From assembly GCA_963793465.1 (NCBI GenBank), contig CAWCAJ010000012.1, forward strand, positions 558,001-622,000: a stretch of DNA of 64,000 bases. Reading direction: 5' to 3'. A model generated the notes under the pieces. That model did no database searches. It saw only the letters and a list, made by a program, of their open reading frames with translations, and was not told where the DNA came from. Below are positions 45,629 through 54,312 of this stretch, piece by piece. Positions within the stretch are counted from its first letter, which is position 1. The number at the start of each line of letters is the position of its first letter. This DNA is from CAJQPP01 sp963793465 (GTDB lineage Bacteria > Planctomycetota > Planctomycetia > Pirellulales > Pirellulaceae). A program made the translations under genes and the position numbers.

Positions 45629-48117
45629 GAAGCTCGATACCCTGGTCCGTCCTATCCAGTCTCGGCGTTTCCTTTGTCGCCGGTATCCTGTGCGCCAGCC
45701 ACCTGCCGAAGCAGGGCGACGTGGTCGCTGCTGCGGCCCGGACGGAATTGGGCGAAGACGTCGCTTTACAGGTCTTCCCTGCGGAAATACACATTTCACA
45801 GGCTCGCGATATGCAATCGCTGGTGGTGCAGGCTGTCCGACCCGACGGCGTCACCGTCGACGTCACCGCGCAAGCCGAATTTCAATGCCAGCACCCGGAA
45901 GTGGCGCGCGTGGAGCAAGCCCGGGTCACGCCGGTGGGGGACGGTCAAACCCATTTGCTGGTCAAGGTTGGAGAACTCACTCAACAGGTCCCCGTCACCG
46001 TTTCCCATTCCGGCGTGCAGAACCCCATCAGTTTCCAACTGGACGTGATGCCCGTGTTCATGAAGGCCGGCTGCAATGCAGGAGGCTGCCATGGTGCCGC
46101 GCGGGGCAAAGACGGTTTTCGACTGTCGCTGTATGGTTTCGATCCACAAGGAGATTATCACCGATTGACCCGCGAAATGGCTGGACGTCGGATTGACCTG
46201 GCCCTGCCCGAACACTGCTTGTTGGTGGAGAAGGCCACCGGTGAAGTTTCGCATTCGGGAGGCCAACGAATAGCGAAAGATGACCCGTACTACCAGGTCC
46301 TGCTGGAATGGTTGAAAGACGGAGCCAAGATTGACGCTGACCCGGCTGCCGTGCCGGCGGTGGACCGTCTGGAAGTCTATCCGCCGTCGGCGGTCCTGGA
46401 AGGTTCGACCGCACAGCAACAATTGTCCGTGCGAGCCGTTTATGCCGATGGTCAGGACCGAGATGTGACCCATCTGGCCTACTTTCTTTCCAGCAACGAC
46501 AACTCGGCCAAGGTGGACCAAGCGGGCATGATTCAAGCCCACCAAAGAGGTGAGGCTTACGTGATGGCGCGATTCGAGACCCACACCGTGGGGATTCCCG
46601 TGATTGTGTTGCCGGATAACGAACCCTTCCAATGGACCGATGTGCCCGAAAACAACTACATCGACACCTTGGTTCACAGCAAACTGAGAAAGTTGCGGAT
46701 CCAACCCTCAACCCTGTGCAGCGATGGCGAGTTCATCCGCCGCGTTAGTCTGGACATCTGCGGCGTGTTACCCACACCCACAGAATTGCAGGCCTTTGTG
46801 GCCGATACGGATCCGCAAAAACGAGCTCAACTCGTGGATCGTCTCCTGGAAAAGAAGGAGTTTGTCGAGATTTGGGTCATGAAGTGGGCAGAATTATTGC
46901 AGGTGCGATCCTCCCCGACCGTCAGTTACAAGGCCACGCTGTTGTATTACAACTGGCTGCAGGAACAGATTGCCGGCAACGTCCCCATTGATCAAATGAT
47001 CATCGAACTGTTGAGCAGCGAGGGTGGGACGTTTTCCAATCCGGCCACCAACTACTATGAAAATGAAAGGGACACGTTAAAGGTCACCGAGAACGTCGCC
47101 CAGGTTTTTCTGGGAATGCGTTTGCAATGCGCTCAGTGCCACAATCATCCCTTTGACCGTTGGACGATGGATGACTATTACGGATTCGCCGGATTCTTTT
47201 CGCAAATCGGGCGGAAGGCTTCCGGCAACGACCCCCGTGAGCAACTTGTGTTTGATCGCGGTCGTGGCGAAGCCGTGCACCCCGTTACGGCACAGAACAT
47301 GTCTCCCAGATTCCTGGGAGGACTGGCACCGGATGTCAAAGGCAAGGATCGTCGGCGTGTGGTGGCCGAGTGGATCACCGCACCGGAAAACCCCTACTTT
47401 TCCAAAAATCTCTCCAACATCGTGTGGGCCCATTTCTTTGGCCGCGGGATCGTGCACGAAGTGGATGACGTGCGGGTCAGCAATCCGCCTTCCAACCCCG
47501 AACTGTTGACGGAATTGGGCCAGAAATTTGTCGAATACCAATACGATTTCAAACGACTGGTTCGAGACATTTGCAACAGCCGCACTTACCAATTGGCAAC
47601 TCAGACCAATGCCACCAACGCCACCGACGAATCGAACTTTTCCCATGCCCTGTTGCGACGCATCCGCTCGGAGGTGCTGTTGGATATTATCAGCCAGGTG
47701 ACGGGCACGCAGAACAAGTTTCGAGGCCTGCCACTGGGAGCCCGTGCGGTCCAGATTGCAGATGGGAACACCTCCACCTACTTCCTGACGACCTTCGGTC
47801 GCAGCCAACGCGAGACCGTCTGTTCCTGCGAAGTAAAAATGGATCCCAATCTGTCGCAGGCGTTGCACCTGATCAACGGCGATACCATTCAAACCAAGAT
47901 CCGTAACGGCGGGCTGCTCCAGCAGCAGCTGGATGCCGGAATGGATCCCAAGGGCATCATCCAGGACCTTTACCTACGCTGCCTGGCCCGTGAGCCTGGC
48001 GATGACGAGCTGAAGGACTTGCTGACCTTTGTCAATGAGTCTGACCAGCCGCTGGCAGCCCTGGAAGACGTCTTCTGGGCGTTACTTAATTCCCAGGAAT
48101 TTATTTTCAATCATTGA
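45625..48117 (+). CDS. DUF1549/DUF1553 protein with Ig-like domains and CX4CH motif
   Basis: The 830-aa protein begins with an N-terminal hydrophobic segment and two Ig-like regions (about 45-130 and 245-335). A haem-type motif with unusual spacing, CNAGGCH (about residues 150-156), lies between them. DUF1549 follows at about 345-545 and DUF1553 at about 590-815. The start overlaps the preceding gene by 4 bases. The function is unknown. It forms an operon with DUF1501, PPC and WD40-cytochrome partners, a recurring planctomycete set. Confidence 0.88.
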   Translation: MRSSIPWSVLSSLGVSFVAGILCASHLPKQGDVVAAAARTELGEDVALQVFPAEIHISQARDMQSLVVQAVRPDGVTVDVTAQAEFQCQHPEVARVEQARVTPVGDGQTHLLVKVGELTQQVPVTVSHSGVQNPISFQLDVMPVFMKAGCNAGGCHGAARGKDGFRLSLYGFDPQGDYHRLTREMAGRRIDLALPEHCLLVEKATGEVSHSGGQRIAKDDPYYQVLLEWLKDGAKIDADPAAVPAVDRLEVYPPSAVLEGSTAQQQLSVRAVYADGQDRDVTHLAYFLSSNDNSAKVDQAGMIQAHQRGEAYVMARFETHTVGIPVIVLPDNEPFQWTDVPENNYIDTLVHSKLRKLRIQPSTLCSDGEFIRRVSLDICGVLPTPTELQAFVADTDPQKRAQLVDRLLEKKEFVEIWVMKWAELLQVRSSPTVSYKATLLYYNWLQEQIAGNVPIDQMIIELLSSEGGTFSNPATNYYENERDTLKVTENVAQVFLGMRLQCAQCHNHPFDRWTMDDYYGFAGFFSQIGRKASGNDPREQLVFDRGRGEAVHPVTAQNMSPRFLGGLAPDVKGKDRRRVVAEWITAPENPYFSKNLSNIVWAHFFGRGIVHEVDDVRVSNPPSNPELLTELGQKFVEYQYDFKRLVRDICNSRTYQLATQTNATNATDESNFSHALLRRIRSEVLLDIISQVTGTQNKFRGLPLGARAVQIADGNTSTYFLTTFGRSQRETVCSCEVKMDPNLSQALHLINGDTIQTKIRNGGLLQQQLDAGMDPKGIIQDLYLRCLAREPGDDELKDLLTFVNESDQPLAALEDVFWALLNSQEFIFNH

Positions 48118-48160
48118 ATGCCAGATCAGGCCTCAAGATCTGACAGCAAACAGACAAGCC

Positions 48161-50422
48161 ATGAGAGACTTCCGGAACAACCCCGCCTGGCGGCAAAGTC
48201 GCCTGCCCTTGATCGTGATTCTGCTCGGCGGGATGGCCACCGTCGTCTGTGGGCAAGAAGCCAAAACCAACTACGAAGACCACGTCAAATCGATACTCAG
48301 ACAACGTTGTGCATCCTGCCACGGTCCCGATTCGCGGAAAGGAGACCTGGACGTAACCAACTTTACGAACCTGATGCAGGGCGGGTCTTCGGGAGCCGTT
48401 ATCGAACCGGGGGACCCGGATGGCAGTTACCTGTACAGCCTGGTGACCCATGAAGATGAACCGGTGATGCCGCCTGGCGGCAAGATTCCAGAGGCAGAAA
48501 TGGACCTGATTCGCCAGTGGATTGAATCGGGTGCCTTGGAAAACCAGGGCAGCAAAGCCGTCATGACGAAAAAGCCCTCCGCCATCGCCATGGGTGAAAA
48601 TCCCTTGAACCGGCCCGAATCGGTGCCCAGCTTCCCACGCCTGCCCCTGGAACCGGTCCAACATACAGAGCTCAGCCCGGTCACCGCCAGCATGGACACC
48701 AGCCCCTGGGCTCCCCTGTTGGCGGTTGCCGGCAAGCACCAGGTCGTTTTGTACGACACTCAGCGGCTGCAGATGATCGGCGTGTTACCTTTCCCTGAAG
48801 GAACGGTCAACGTCGTGAGTTTCAGCCGCAGCGGCGCGGTGCTTTTGGCTGGCGGGGGACATGCCGGCAGTTCCGGCGTGGCGGTCCTGTGGGATGTCCG
48901 TAGTGGAGAGCGGATCGCCACCGTAGGTGATGAATTGGACGCCGTATTGGCAGCCGACATCAGCCCGGATCATTCGCTTGTGGCGCTCGGTGGCCCCGGC
49001 AGTGTCGTGAATGTGTACGCCACCGATTCCGGTGAGCTGAAGTACTCACTACGCAAGCATACCGACTGGATCACTTCCCTGGCTTTCAGTACCGACGGTG
49101 TGCTGTTGGCCACCGGGGATCGCAATGGAGGACTGCACGTTTGGGAATCCTGGACAGGTCGCGAATACTTGACCCTCAACGGGCACACGGAATCCATCCA
49201 GGACATCGCCTGGCGGGGAGATTCCAACGTGGTGGCTTCGGCCAGCGGCGATACCACCATCAAGCTCTGGGAATTGAATAACGGGGCTCAGATCAAATCC
49301 TGGGGCGCGCATGGTGGGGGCGTGCATGCGATCACATTCACCCGCGACGGTCGCATTCTTTCTGCCGGTGACGATCAACTGACCAAACTGTGGGCCCAGG
49401 ATGGCAACCTACAATCCACATTCCCGGCCTTCGAGGACCAGGCCACGGCCGTAGCCTGGTGTGATGAGTCTCAACGGGCCTTGGCTGGGGACTATCGTGG
49501 TGAAATTCGTGTCTGGAATCCACAGGATGGTGCGCAACTGGGCCTGCTCAGTCCCAACCCTCCAACGTTAGCCGCTCGTCTGGCCGCTGCCCAAACCCAC
49601 CGTGACACATTGCAACAACAATGGGAACCCCTGCGTCAACAGGTAACCGAAACGACCACGGCCGCAGCGGAGATGGCCACCCAACTGCAGGTTGCCGTCG
49701 CCACCCGCGACGCAGCGCAATCCGCCATGGATGAATTGCAGAATTCCCTGGCGTTATCCAACCAGAAAACCAATCAGTTGACGGCCCAGATTCAGGAAAC
49801 GCAGTCCCTTCTGGTGCAATTGAATGAAGCCCAGCCGCTGTTGGCCCAGGCCTTGTCGCACCTCAGTCAGGCAGCCCAAAAATTGCCGGCTGACGAGACC
49901 CTGCAGGCCCAGGTCAACGGTATTCAACAGAAACTGACCCTGCTGGAAACTCAACAAGCCGAAGCCCAAACCGCACTGGGAGGATTGCAGATTGCGTTGA
50001 CGGAAGCCACATCCCAGGTAAAGGCCACCGATGAACAAGCGCAAGCGACGGCTGAAAATTTGGCCAGCAGCCAATCACAGGTGGACGCCCTGAATCGCCA
50101 ACTGGAACCCATGGTTCAGGCCCGGGATGCTGCTGCGGCGGAATTGCAAGCGGTGCAGCAGGCCATCGATGCGGCTCAGGTCGACCTGGAAAGATGGCAG
50201 GCCGAAATTCAGTTTGTGAACCATTTGAATGAGTTGAACGAACGGCTCGCCGCCGCCCGGGCAAGGGTGCTGGAAAGGCAACACGAGCTCGAGCAGGCCA
50301 ATCAAGTGGTCAAGGAGGCTCAGGAAAAATCCGCCGCGATTCAGCAGACCGTTCAGGAAGCCGAGGCGTCCGCAGCCCAGATAAGAGCTGCCATTCAAGC
50401 CGCCCGCGAGTTACCCCGCTAG
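48161..50422 (+). CDS. Cytochrome-c-like / WD40 / coiled-coil protein
   Basis: The 753-aa protein has an N-terminal signal segment, then a PSCyt1 motif CASCH (C50, C53, H54). About six or seven WD40 blades span about 190-450 (SLAFSTDGVLLATGDRNGG, IAWRGDSNVVASASGDTTIKLWE). A long Gln/Ala-rich coiled coil fills about 470-750. I chose the ATG at 48161; the frame extends upstream into the previous gene. It is the last gene of the four-gene operon. The coiled coil may tether the propeller to partners. Confidence 0.88.
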   Translation: MRDFRNNPAWRQSRLPLIVILLGGMATVVCGQEAKTNYEDHVKSILRQRCASCHGPDSRKGDLDVTNFTNLMQGGSSGAVIEPGDPDGSYLYSLVTHEDEPVMPPGGKIPEAEMDLIRQWIESGALENQGSKAVMTKKPSAIAMGENPLNRPESVPSFPRLPLEPVQHTELSPVTASMDTSPWAPLLAVAGKHQVVLYDTQRLQMIGVLPFPEGTVNVVSFSRSGAVLLAGGGHAGSSGVAVLWDVRSGERIATVGDELDAVLAADISPDHSLVALGGPGSVVNVYATDSGELKYSLRKHTDWITSLAFSTDGVLLATGDRNGGLHVWESWTGREYLTLNGHTESIQDIAWRGDSNVVASASGDTTIKLWELNNGAQIKSWGAHGGGVHAITFTRDGRILSAGDDQLTKLWAQDGNLQSTFPAFEDQATAVAWCDESQRALAGDYRGEIRVWNPQDGAQLGLLSPNPPTLAARLAAAQTHRDTLQQQWEPLRQQVTETTTAAAEMATQLQVAVATRDAAQSAMDELQNSLALSNQKTNQLTAQIQETQSLLVQLNEAQPLLAQALSHLSQAAQKLPADETLQAQVNGIQQKLTLLETQQAEAQTALGGLQIALTEATSQVKATDEQAQATAENLASSQSQVDALNRQLEPMVQARDAAAAELQAVQQAIDAAQVDLERWQAEIQFVNHLNELNERLAAARARVLERQHELEQANQVVKEAQEKSAAIQQTVQEAEASAAQIRAAIQAARELPR

Positions 50423-50450
50423 TGGACTGTCAGCCCGATTTGCATTGCCA

Positions 50451-50517
50451 GGACCGTGCGGGATTCGCAACGACACTGCTGGGCCAGCCAGCAGTGGCAC
50501 CCGTCCAATCAGCCTTG
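50451..50517 (-). repeat. Dispersed palindromic repeat, copy B
   Basis: Reverse complement of copy A at 19302-19368, 62 of 67 positions identical, no gaps. It contains the same 9-bp inverted repeat. A 17-bp tandem array begins at its end. Confidence 0.85.
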
Positions 50518-50601
50518 CCAGACCGTTAGGCCAGCCAGACCGTTAGGCCAGCCAGACCGTTAGGCCAGCCAGACCGTTAGGCCAGCCAGACCGTTAGGCC
50601 A
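50517..50601. repeat. 17-bp tandem array, 5 perfect copies
   Basis: gccagaccgttaggcca is repeated five times without change, directly after the dispersed repeat. It is in non-coding DNA about 160 bases upstream of the M48 gene. Confidence 0.95.
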
Positions 50602-50763
50602 AGTCTGGCTGCAGGCATCCGCGACCGGGGCAACCACCGGCAAACGCCGGGCTACCAGGACCGCCTCGACATCAGAAATCGGCGAGGCCTCACGTTTCAC
50701 CTGCCCGTCTGGGGCATTAGAATAGGCCACGCTTTTATCCGATCGATTCCTGGAGTTTCCTAC

Positions 50764-51621
50764 ATGAGCTATGGTTATGGCCGTCAAGAGCCGCGCCCCA
50801 AACGACGTCCCCGCGGTCTAAATCTACGACTGATCATCGCCGTTGGAGTCATCCTGTTTTCCGTGATCGGTTACATGACCAAGTCCTCGGTAAATCCAGT
50901 GACCGGCGAGAAACAGAGAGTTTCCATGTCGAAGGAACAGGAAATGCAAATGGGTCTGCAGGCGGCCCCCCAGATGATCCGCCAACACGGGGGCCTGTTC
51001 CCCAGTCGCGAGGCGCAGACCGTTGTGGATCAGGTGGGAGCCCGATTGCTGAATGCGTTATCCACCGAGCTGATGGAAAAAAACGTTACCGTCCCCTACC
51101 GGTTTGAAATCTATCTGCTGGCAGATCCGAGAACAGTCAATGCGTTTGCCCTGCCCGGCGGACAGGTGTTTATCACCTATGCCCTGTTCGAAAAACTCCA
51201 GACCGAAGGCCAGTTGGCTGGCGTGTTGGCCCATGAAATTGGCCATGTCGTGGAACGCCACGGCGCCGAACGCATGGCCAAGCAGGGGCTTTGGCAAGGC
51301 ATCGCCGGAGCCGCGGGTGTGTTTGGGGGCGATGTCAGCGCGGTGCAATTGGCCCAGATGGTGGCCAATTTTACGCTCATGAAATATGGTCGGGACGATG
51401 AACTGGAAGCGGACCGCTGGTCCGTGATGCTGACGGCCATGGCGGGCTACGATCCTCGATCCATGCTGCAAGTCATGGACATCCTGGAACAGGCCAGCGG
51501 GGGTGCCGCTCCGCCGGAGATCCTCAGCACTCACCCCAAACCTGCCAATCGCAAAGAGTACATTGAAGAGCGAATCCAGGAGTTCTTTCCAGAGGGACTA
51601 CCTCCTGGCTTACGTCGCTAG
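50764..51621 (+). CDS. M48 family metallopeptidase (membrane-anchored)
   Basis: The 285-aa protein has a single N-terminal transmembrane helix (LRLIIAVGVILFSVIGYM) after a basic segment, then an M48 catalytic domain with HEIGHVVERHGAERMAKQG (HExxH zinc motif) and the third ligand in the EADRW segment. Members include BepA- and LoiP-like periplasmic quality-control enzymes. The ATG at 50764 has GGAG 8 bases upstream. A second M48 gene lies at 54299-55141. Confidence 0.9.
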   Translation: MSYGYGRQEPRPKRRPRGLNLRLIIAVGVILFSVIGYMTKSSVNPVTGEKQRVSMSKEQEMQMGLQAAPQMIRQHGGLFPSREAQTVVDQVGARLLNALSTELMEKNVTVPYRFEIYLLADPRTVNAFALPGGQVFITYALFEKLQTEGQLAGVLAHEIGHVVERHGAERMAKQGLWQGIAGAAGVFGGDVSAVQLAQMVANFTLMKYGRDDELEADRWSVMLTAMAGYDPRSMLQVMDILEQASGGAAPPEILSTHPKPANRKEYIEERIQEFFPEGLPPGLRR

Positions 51622-51984
51622 TGGTCTGGTAACTCGCACTAGCAAGTCCTTCTGTCCCAAGCAAGTCCTTCTGTCCCAAGCAAGTCCTTCTGTCCCAAGC
51701 AAGTCCTTCCGTCCCAAGCAAGTCCTTCTGTCCCAAGCAAGTCCTTCCGTCCCAAGATAGGGCAGCCGAACGGTGGCCGGGGTTACCAGCAGGGGCGATT
51801 GGCCAGCGGTCCGTGACGACGAACGCTGCTGAGCTGGGCTGGTGGCCGGATACCCGTATGGACGCTTTCGGCCCCCGTCTCTAGTCTGTGCCCGGCTCCG
51901 GCACTCCTTCGTGTATTCCTGAAATCCGACCGAGTGGGCCGGACCACGGTCTCTGGTTTTTCCCCAACCGCGAAGGTCATTTCC
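51622..51984. other. Intergenic region with 19-bp tandem array
   Basis: No gene is visible. It holds the six-copy array described separately and otherwise GC-rich sequence without clear promoter elements. Confidence 0.5.
51641..51754. repeat. 19-bp tandem array, 6 copies
   Basis: agcaagtccttctgtccca occurs six times with single C/T changes in the variable base. It starts 20 bases after the M48 stop and has no spacers, so it is not a CRISPR array. Confidence 0.95.
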
Positions 51985-52791
51985 ATGCGTCATTGTATTT
52001 GGACTGGATTCCTGATTTTGGGACACCTGATGGTCACCTGTTACCTGACGGCACAGGACTTTCGGATTGAAACGGAAGTCTTCCGCGGCAATTCTTCCGA
52101 ACCGATTTCAGAAAACCTGACTCTATTCTCAGGTAACTTGATTCTCGATTTCATGTTGCCCACGGATCGCACTCGGTTTCCGGATGAAATTGTAATTTAC
52201 CAATCACGCGAAAAACAGTTTGTGCTGTTGGATACGCGGCGTCAAATCAAAGCCGAAATCTTGGAAGGAGAAGTGCTCAAGATTCTGGCAGCCCTGCAAA
52301 ACTCCTCAATCGCGGAAAAAGGTAACGAATTCCTGTTCCAACCCGAGTTCCAGGAACACTTCGATATCTCGTCCGGGTTGCTCACGCTGGAAAGCGAGCA
52401 GTTGACATATCAGGTCCGCGGCAAACGCCCCACTGATGAAAACCAGTTGCACCGTTACTTCGAGTTTATTGGACAGTTCGCCAGGCTGAATGCCACGGAT
52501 CCAAGACGGATGCCGCCCTTCGCACGGCTGAAACTAAATCAGTCGCTGCAGAAGTATGGGGTGATTCCAGAGGCAGTGCAGCTAACGATCACGCCATCCA
52601 GGAACTCACCCCAGGAGATGATTGAGCTGCGTACGACACACAACCTGATCTCGTCGCTTTCTGAAAAGGATGAGAAGCGGATTGAGTCTGCCAAGCGGTA
52701 CTGGATCGACTTTAAACCCGTATCCCTTTCCCAATTCAGGGATCTGCAAAAGGCCTCCCTGGCCGCCACGGGGGACACGGAGGATCGATAG
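51985..52791 (+). CDS. Secreted hypothetical protein
   Basis: The 268-aa protein has a signal peptide (WTGFLILGHLMVTCYLTAQ) and a mixed alpha/beta domain that I do not recognise (FRIETEVFRGNSSEPISENL, FVLLDTRRQIKAEI). The ATG at 51985 has GAAGG 8 bases upstream. No partner gene is adjacent. It is probably a conserved planctomycete exported protein of unknown role. Confidence 0.7.
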   Translation: MRHCIWTGFLILGHLMVTCYLTAQDFRIETEVFRGNSSEPISENLTLFSGNLILDFMLPTDRTRFPDEIVIYQSREKQFVLLDTRRQIKAEILEGEVLKILAALQNSSIAEKGNEFLFQPEFQEHFDISSGLLTLESEQLTYQVRGKRPTDENQLHRYFEFIGQFARLNATDPRRMPPFARLKLNQSLQKYGVIPEAVQLTITPSRNSPQEMIELRTTHNLISSLSEKDEKRIESAKRYWIDFKPVSLSQFRDLQKASLAATGDTEDR

Positions 52792-52908
52792 CACCCGGAT
52801 GAAACACCCGTGATTTCATGAACCAAGCCTGCATTTGCCAAAATTTTGACACGCGACTTTCCGTTTTGAGGTATTTTCTCGCAACCCCACAATGCTTTGC
52901 GAGTTTAA

Positions 52909-52937
52909 TTGGGATACGGCGGAAGCCGCACTATAAC
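52909..52937 (+). promoter_or_regulatory. Candidate promoter far upstream of the pentapeptide gene
   Basis: TTGGGA (52909-52914) and TATAAC (52932-52937) with a 17-base spacer match the consensus at 4/6 and 5/6 positions. A transcript from here would have a leader of about 400 bases, or be a separate small RNA. Confidence 0.5.
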
Positions 52938-53101
52938 GTTTTAATCGCCCTAACCGTTACCAGCTAAGGCTTTTTGGAAAACTAATTGCCATAAACCACT
53001 TTTCCTGCGCCTGCTGCCGGCCTCATTTTCAACAAATATTCGCCTACCAGCGACGAAATAGCTAATATGGAACCTAGATAAGTCTGGCACCGTCTAACCC
53101 A

Positions 53102-53119
53102 GCATTCCGGTCGGAATGC
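53102..53119. promoter_or_regulatory. Perfect inverted repeat in the pentapeptide leader
   Basis: GCATTCCGGTCGGAATGC forms an 8-bp stem with a 2-base centre. It could be an operator or an RNA hairpin. Role is unknown. Confidence 0.4.
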
Positions 53120-53350
53120 CAGGTTGCGAACCATTTTGGTTTGGCAGACGAAAGCATTGCCTGGTCTTGCCATACTCAGGGCCGGGAACGATCCAGACAA
53201 GAAGCATTGACCGTCGGAGATCGATTACGAGGAACAAACAAATTGTTTGAGTTCGCCAGGGGACCCGTGGGGCCCTGGCAAAGCAGGGACGTTCCATATT
53301 GGAAGCAGGCTGGTCCTACCTATTTTTTTCTGCCAGCAGCGGAGGTAATC

Positions 53351-53986
53351 GTGCTTGTCATTAAACAGAAGGGCTCCGGCAAGGTGCTGATGGAACTTGC
53401 CGTAGATTCTCCCCGAGGCGTCCAATTGTCAGGTGCCAATCTGACGGGCGCCGATCTATCAGGGCTGGATTTTTCCGGTGCCGTTTTCAAAGCGTGCAAT
53501 TTCACCGACGCTGACTGTCGTTTCGCGATTTTCACAAATTCCAAGTTCCAAAACTGTGTCATGAAGCGGGCTAATTTTGCAGAATCCGACTTGCGTAGCG
53601 CCGACCTGTCCGACGCCATGTTGGACGGTGCCCTTCTGCTTTCGGTCAATGCCCACAAAGTCAAGCTGCGGCACTGTAAAGCCAATGGCGCCGACTTTTC
53701 CGGTGCCAGCCTGAGTGAATCCGATTGCAGTTTTGCGGAACTGAGAAGCGTGTTCACGGGTGTCAATTTTTCCAAGTCCAACCTGTACAGTGTCGACTTT
53801 ACGGGTGCCGATCTGACCAAGGCCGATTTACGCGAGGCGGATATGACCGGTGCCAAGATCGCTCGCGCCGATTTCACTTACGCGAAATTGCAAAGCAGCA
53901 TTGGCACGAACGGCAAACCCTGGGGCCACACGACTCGCAAACAGGAAAAAAAGGCCTGGTGGAAAGTTTGGCGGGCTGCCATCTAA
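53351..53986 (+). CDS. Pentapeptide-repeat protein
   Basis: The 211-aa protein consists mostly of A(D/N)LxG-type repeats, such as LSGANLTGADLSGLDFSGAV, giving a right-handed beta-helix. The N-terminus reads VLVIKQKGSGKVLMELAV. The start is set by a strong GGAGG 5 bases before the GTG at 53351; a longer frame from 53141 lacks this and lies in the non-coding leader. The function is unknown. Qnr-like DNA mimicry is possible but not supported. It ends with a basic tail. Confidence 0.85.
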   Translation: MLVIKQKGSGKVLMELAVDSPRGVQLSGANLTGADLSGLDFSGAVFKACNFTDADCRFAIFTNSKFQNCVMKRANFAESDLRSADLSDAMLDGALLLSVNAHKVKLRHCKANGADFSGASLSESDCSFAELRSVFTGVNFSKSNLYSVDFTGADLTKADLREADMTGAKIARADFTYAKLQSSIGTNGKPWGHTTRKQEKKAWWKVWRAAI

Positions 53987-54298
53987 GCATCGGCCGTCAC
54001 AGCGACTTGCCCGCCCGGGCTGTGCGCAGCTGGCCGATAGCCGTCACGACCACAAGAAAACCGGATAGCGGCAGACGCGTTGCCAAGGCGTTGGACCGAC
54101 ATCCTCTATCGCGTTCCCTGACTGCCTCAATGGTCCCCTGGCTGTCATGAACGTGGGCCGTGGGTCCACGGCACGATTTGGATTGCCCTCGGAGTCGCCC
54201 GCCATCCGCCGGATGACTCAAAGCAGGGATGACTCAAAGTAGCCACTCGTAATCGGGTTCCTACATGACCGAGTGGTTCCTACATGACCGAGTGGTTC
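53987..54298. other. Intergenic region with tandem duplications
   Basis: No gene is visible. It contains a 16-bp duplication (54211-54242) and most of a three-copy 19-bp array. The remaining sequence is unremarkable. Confidence 0.5.
54211..54242. repeat. 16-bp tandem duplication
   Basis: ggatgactcaaagcag is followed directly by ggatgactcaaagtag. It is non-coding, a few bases from the 19-bp array. Confidence 0.9.
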
Positions 54299-54312
54299 CT
54301 ACATGACCGAGT
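54256..54312. repeat. 19-bp tandem array spanning a stop codon
   Basis: ggttcctacatgaccgagt occurs three times. The third copy contains the TAG stop (54299-54301) and last codons of the leftward M48 gene, so the array has grown outward from the gene end. Confidence 0.95.

Larger units (their letters stand above)
50423..50763. other. Intergenic region with dispersed and tandem repeats
   Basis: No gene is seen. It holds copy B of the dispersed palindromic repeat, a five-copy 17-bp tandem array and a TAGAAT (50718-50723) that may be a -10 element for the M48 gene. Confidence 0.6.
52792..53350. other. Long AT-richer intergenic region upstream of the pentapeptide gene
   Basis: No convincing gene. 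The sequence is visibly more AT-rich than its surroundings. It holds a good promoter-like pair near 52909-52937, a perfect palindrome at 53102-53119 (GCATTCCGGTCGGAATGC) and a GCCAGGG/CCCTGGC hairpin (53255-53279), suggesting a leader or small RNA. Confidence 0.5.

Noticed and set aside
51641..51754. CRISPR array
   Set aside because: Six 19-bp copies are directly adjacent with no spacers and no cas genes are in the window.
52982..53200. Leftward 72-codon frame in the pentapeptide leader
   Set aside because: No ribosome site and no recognised family; it lies in an AT-richer non-coding leader and may be chance.
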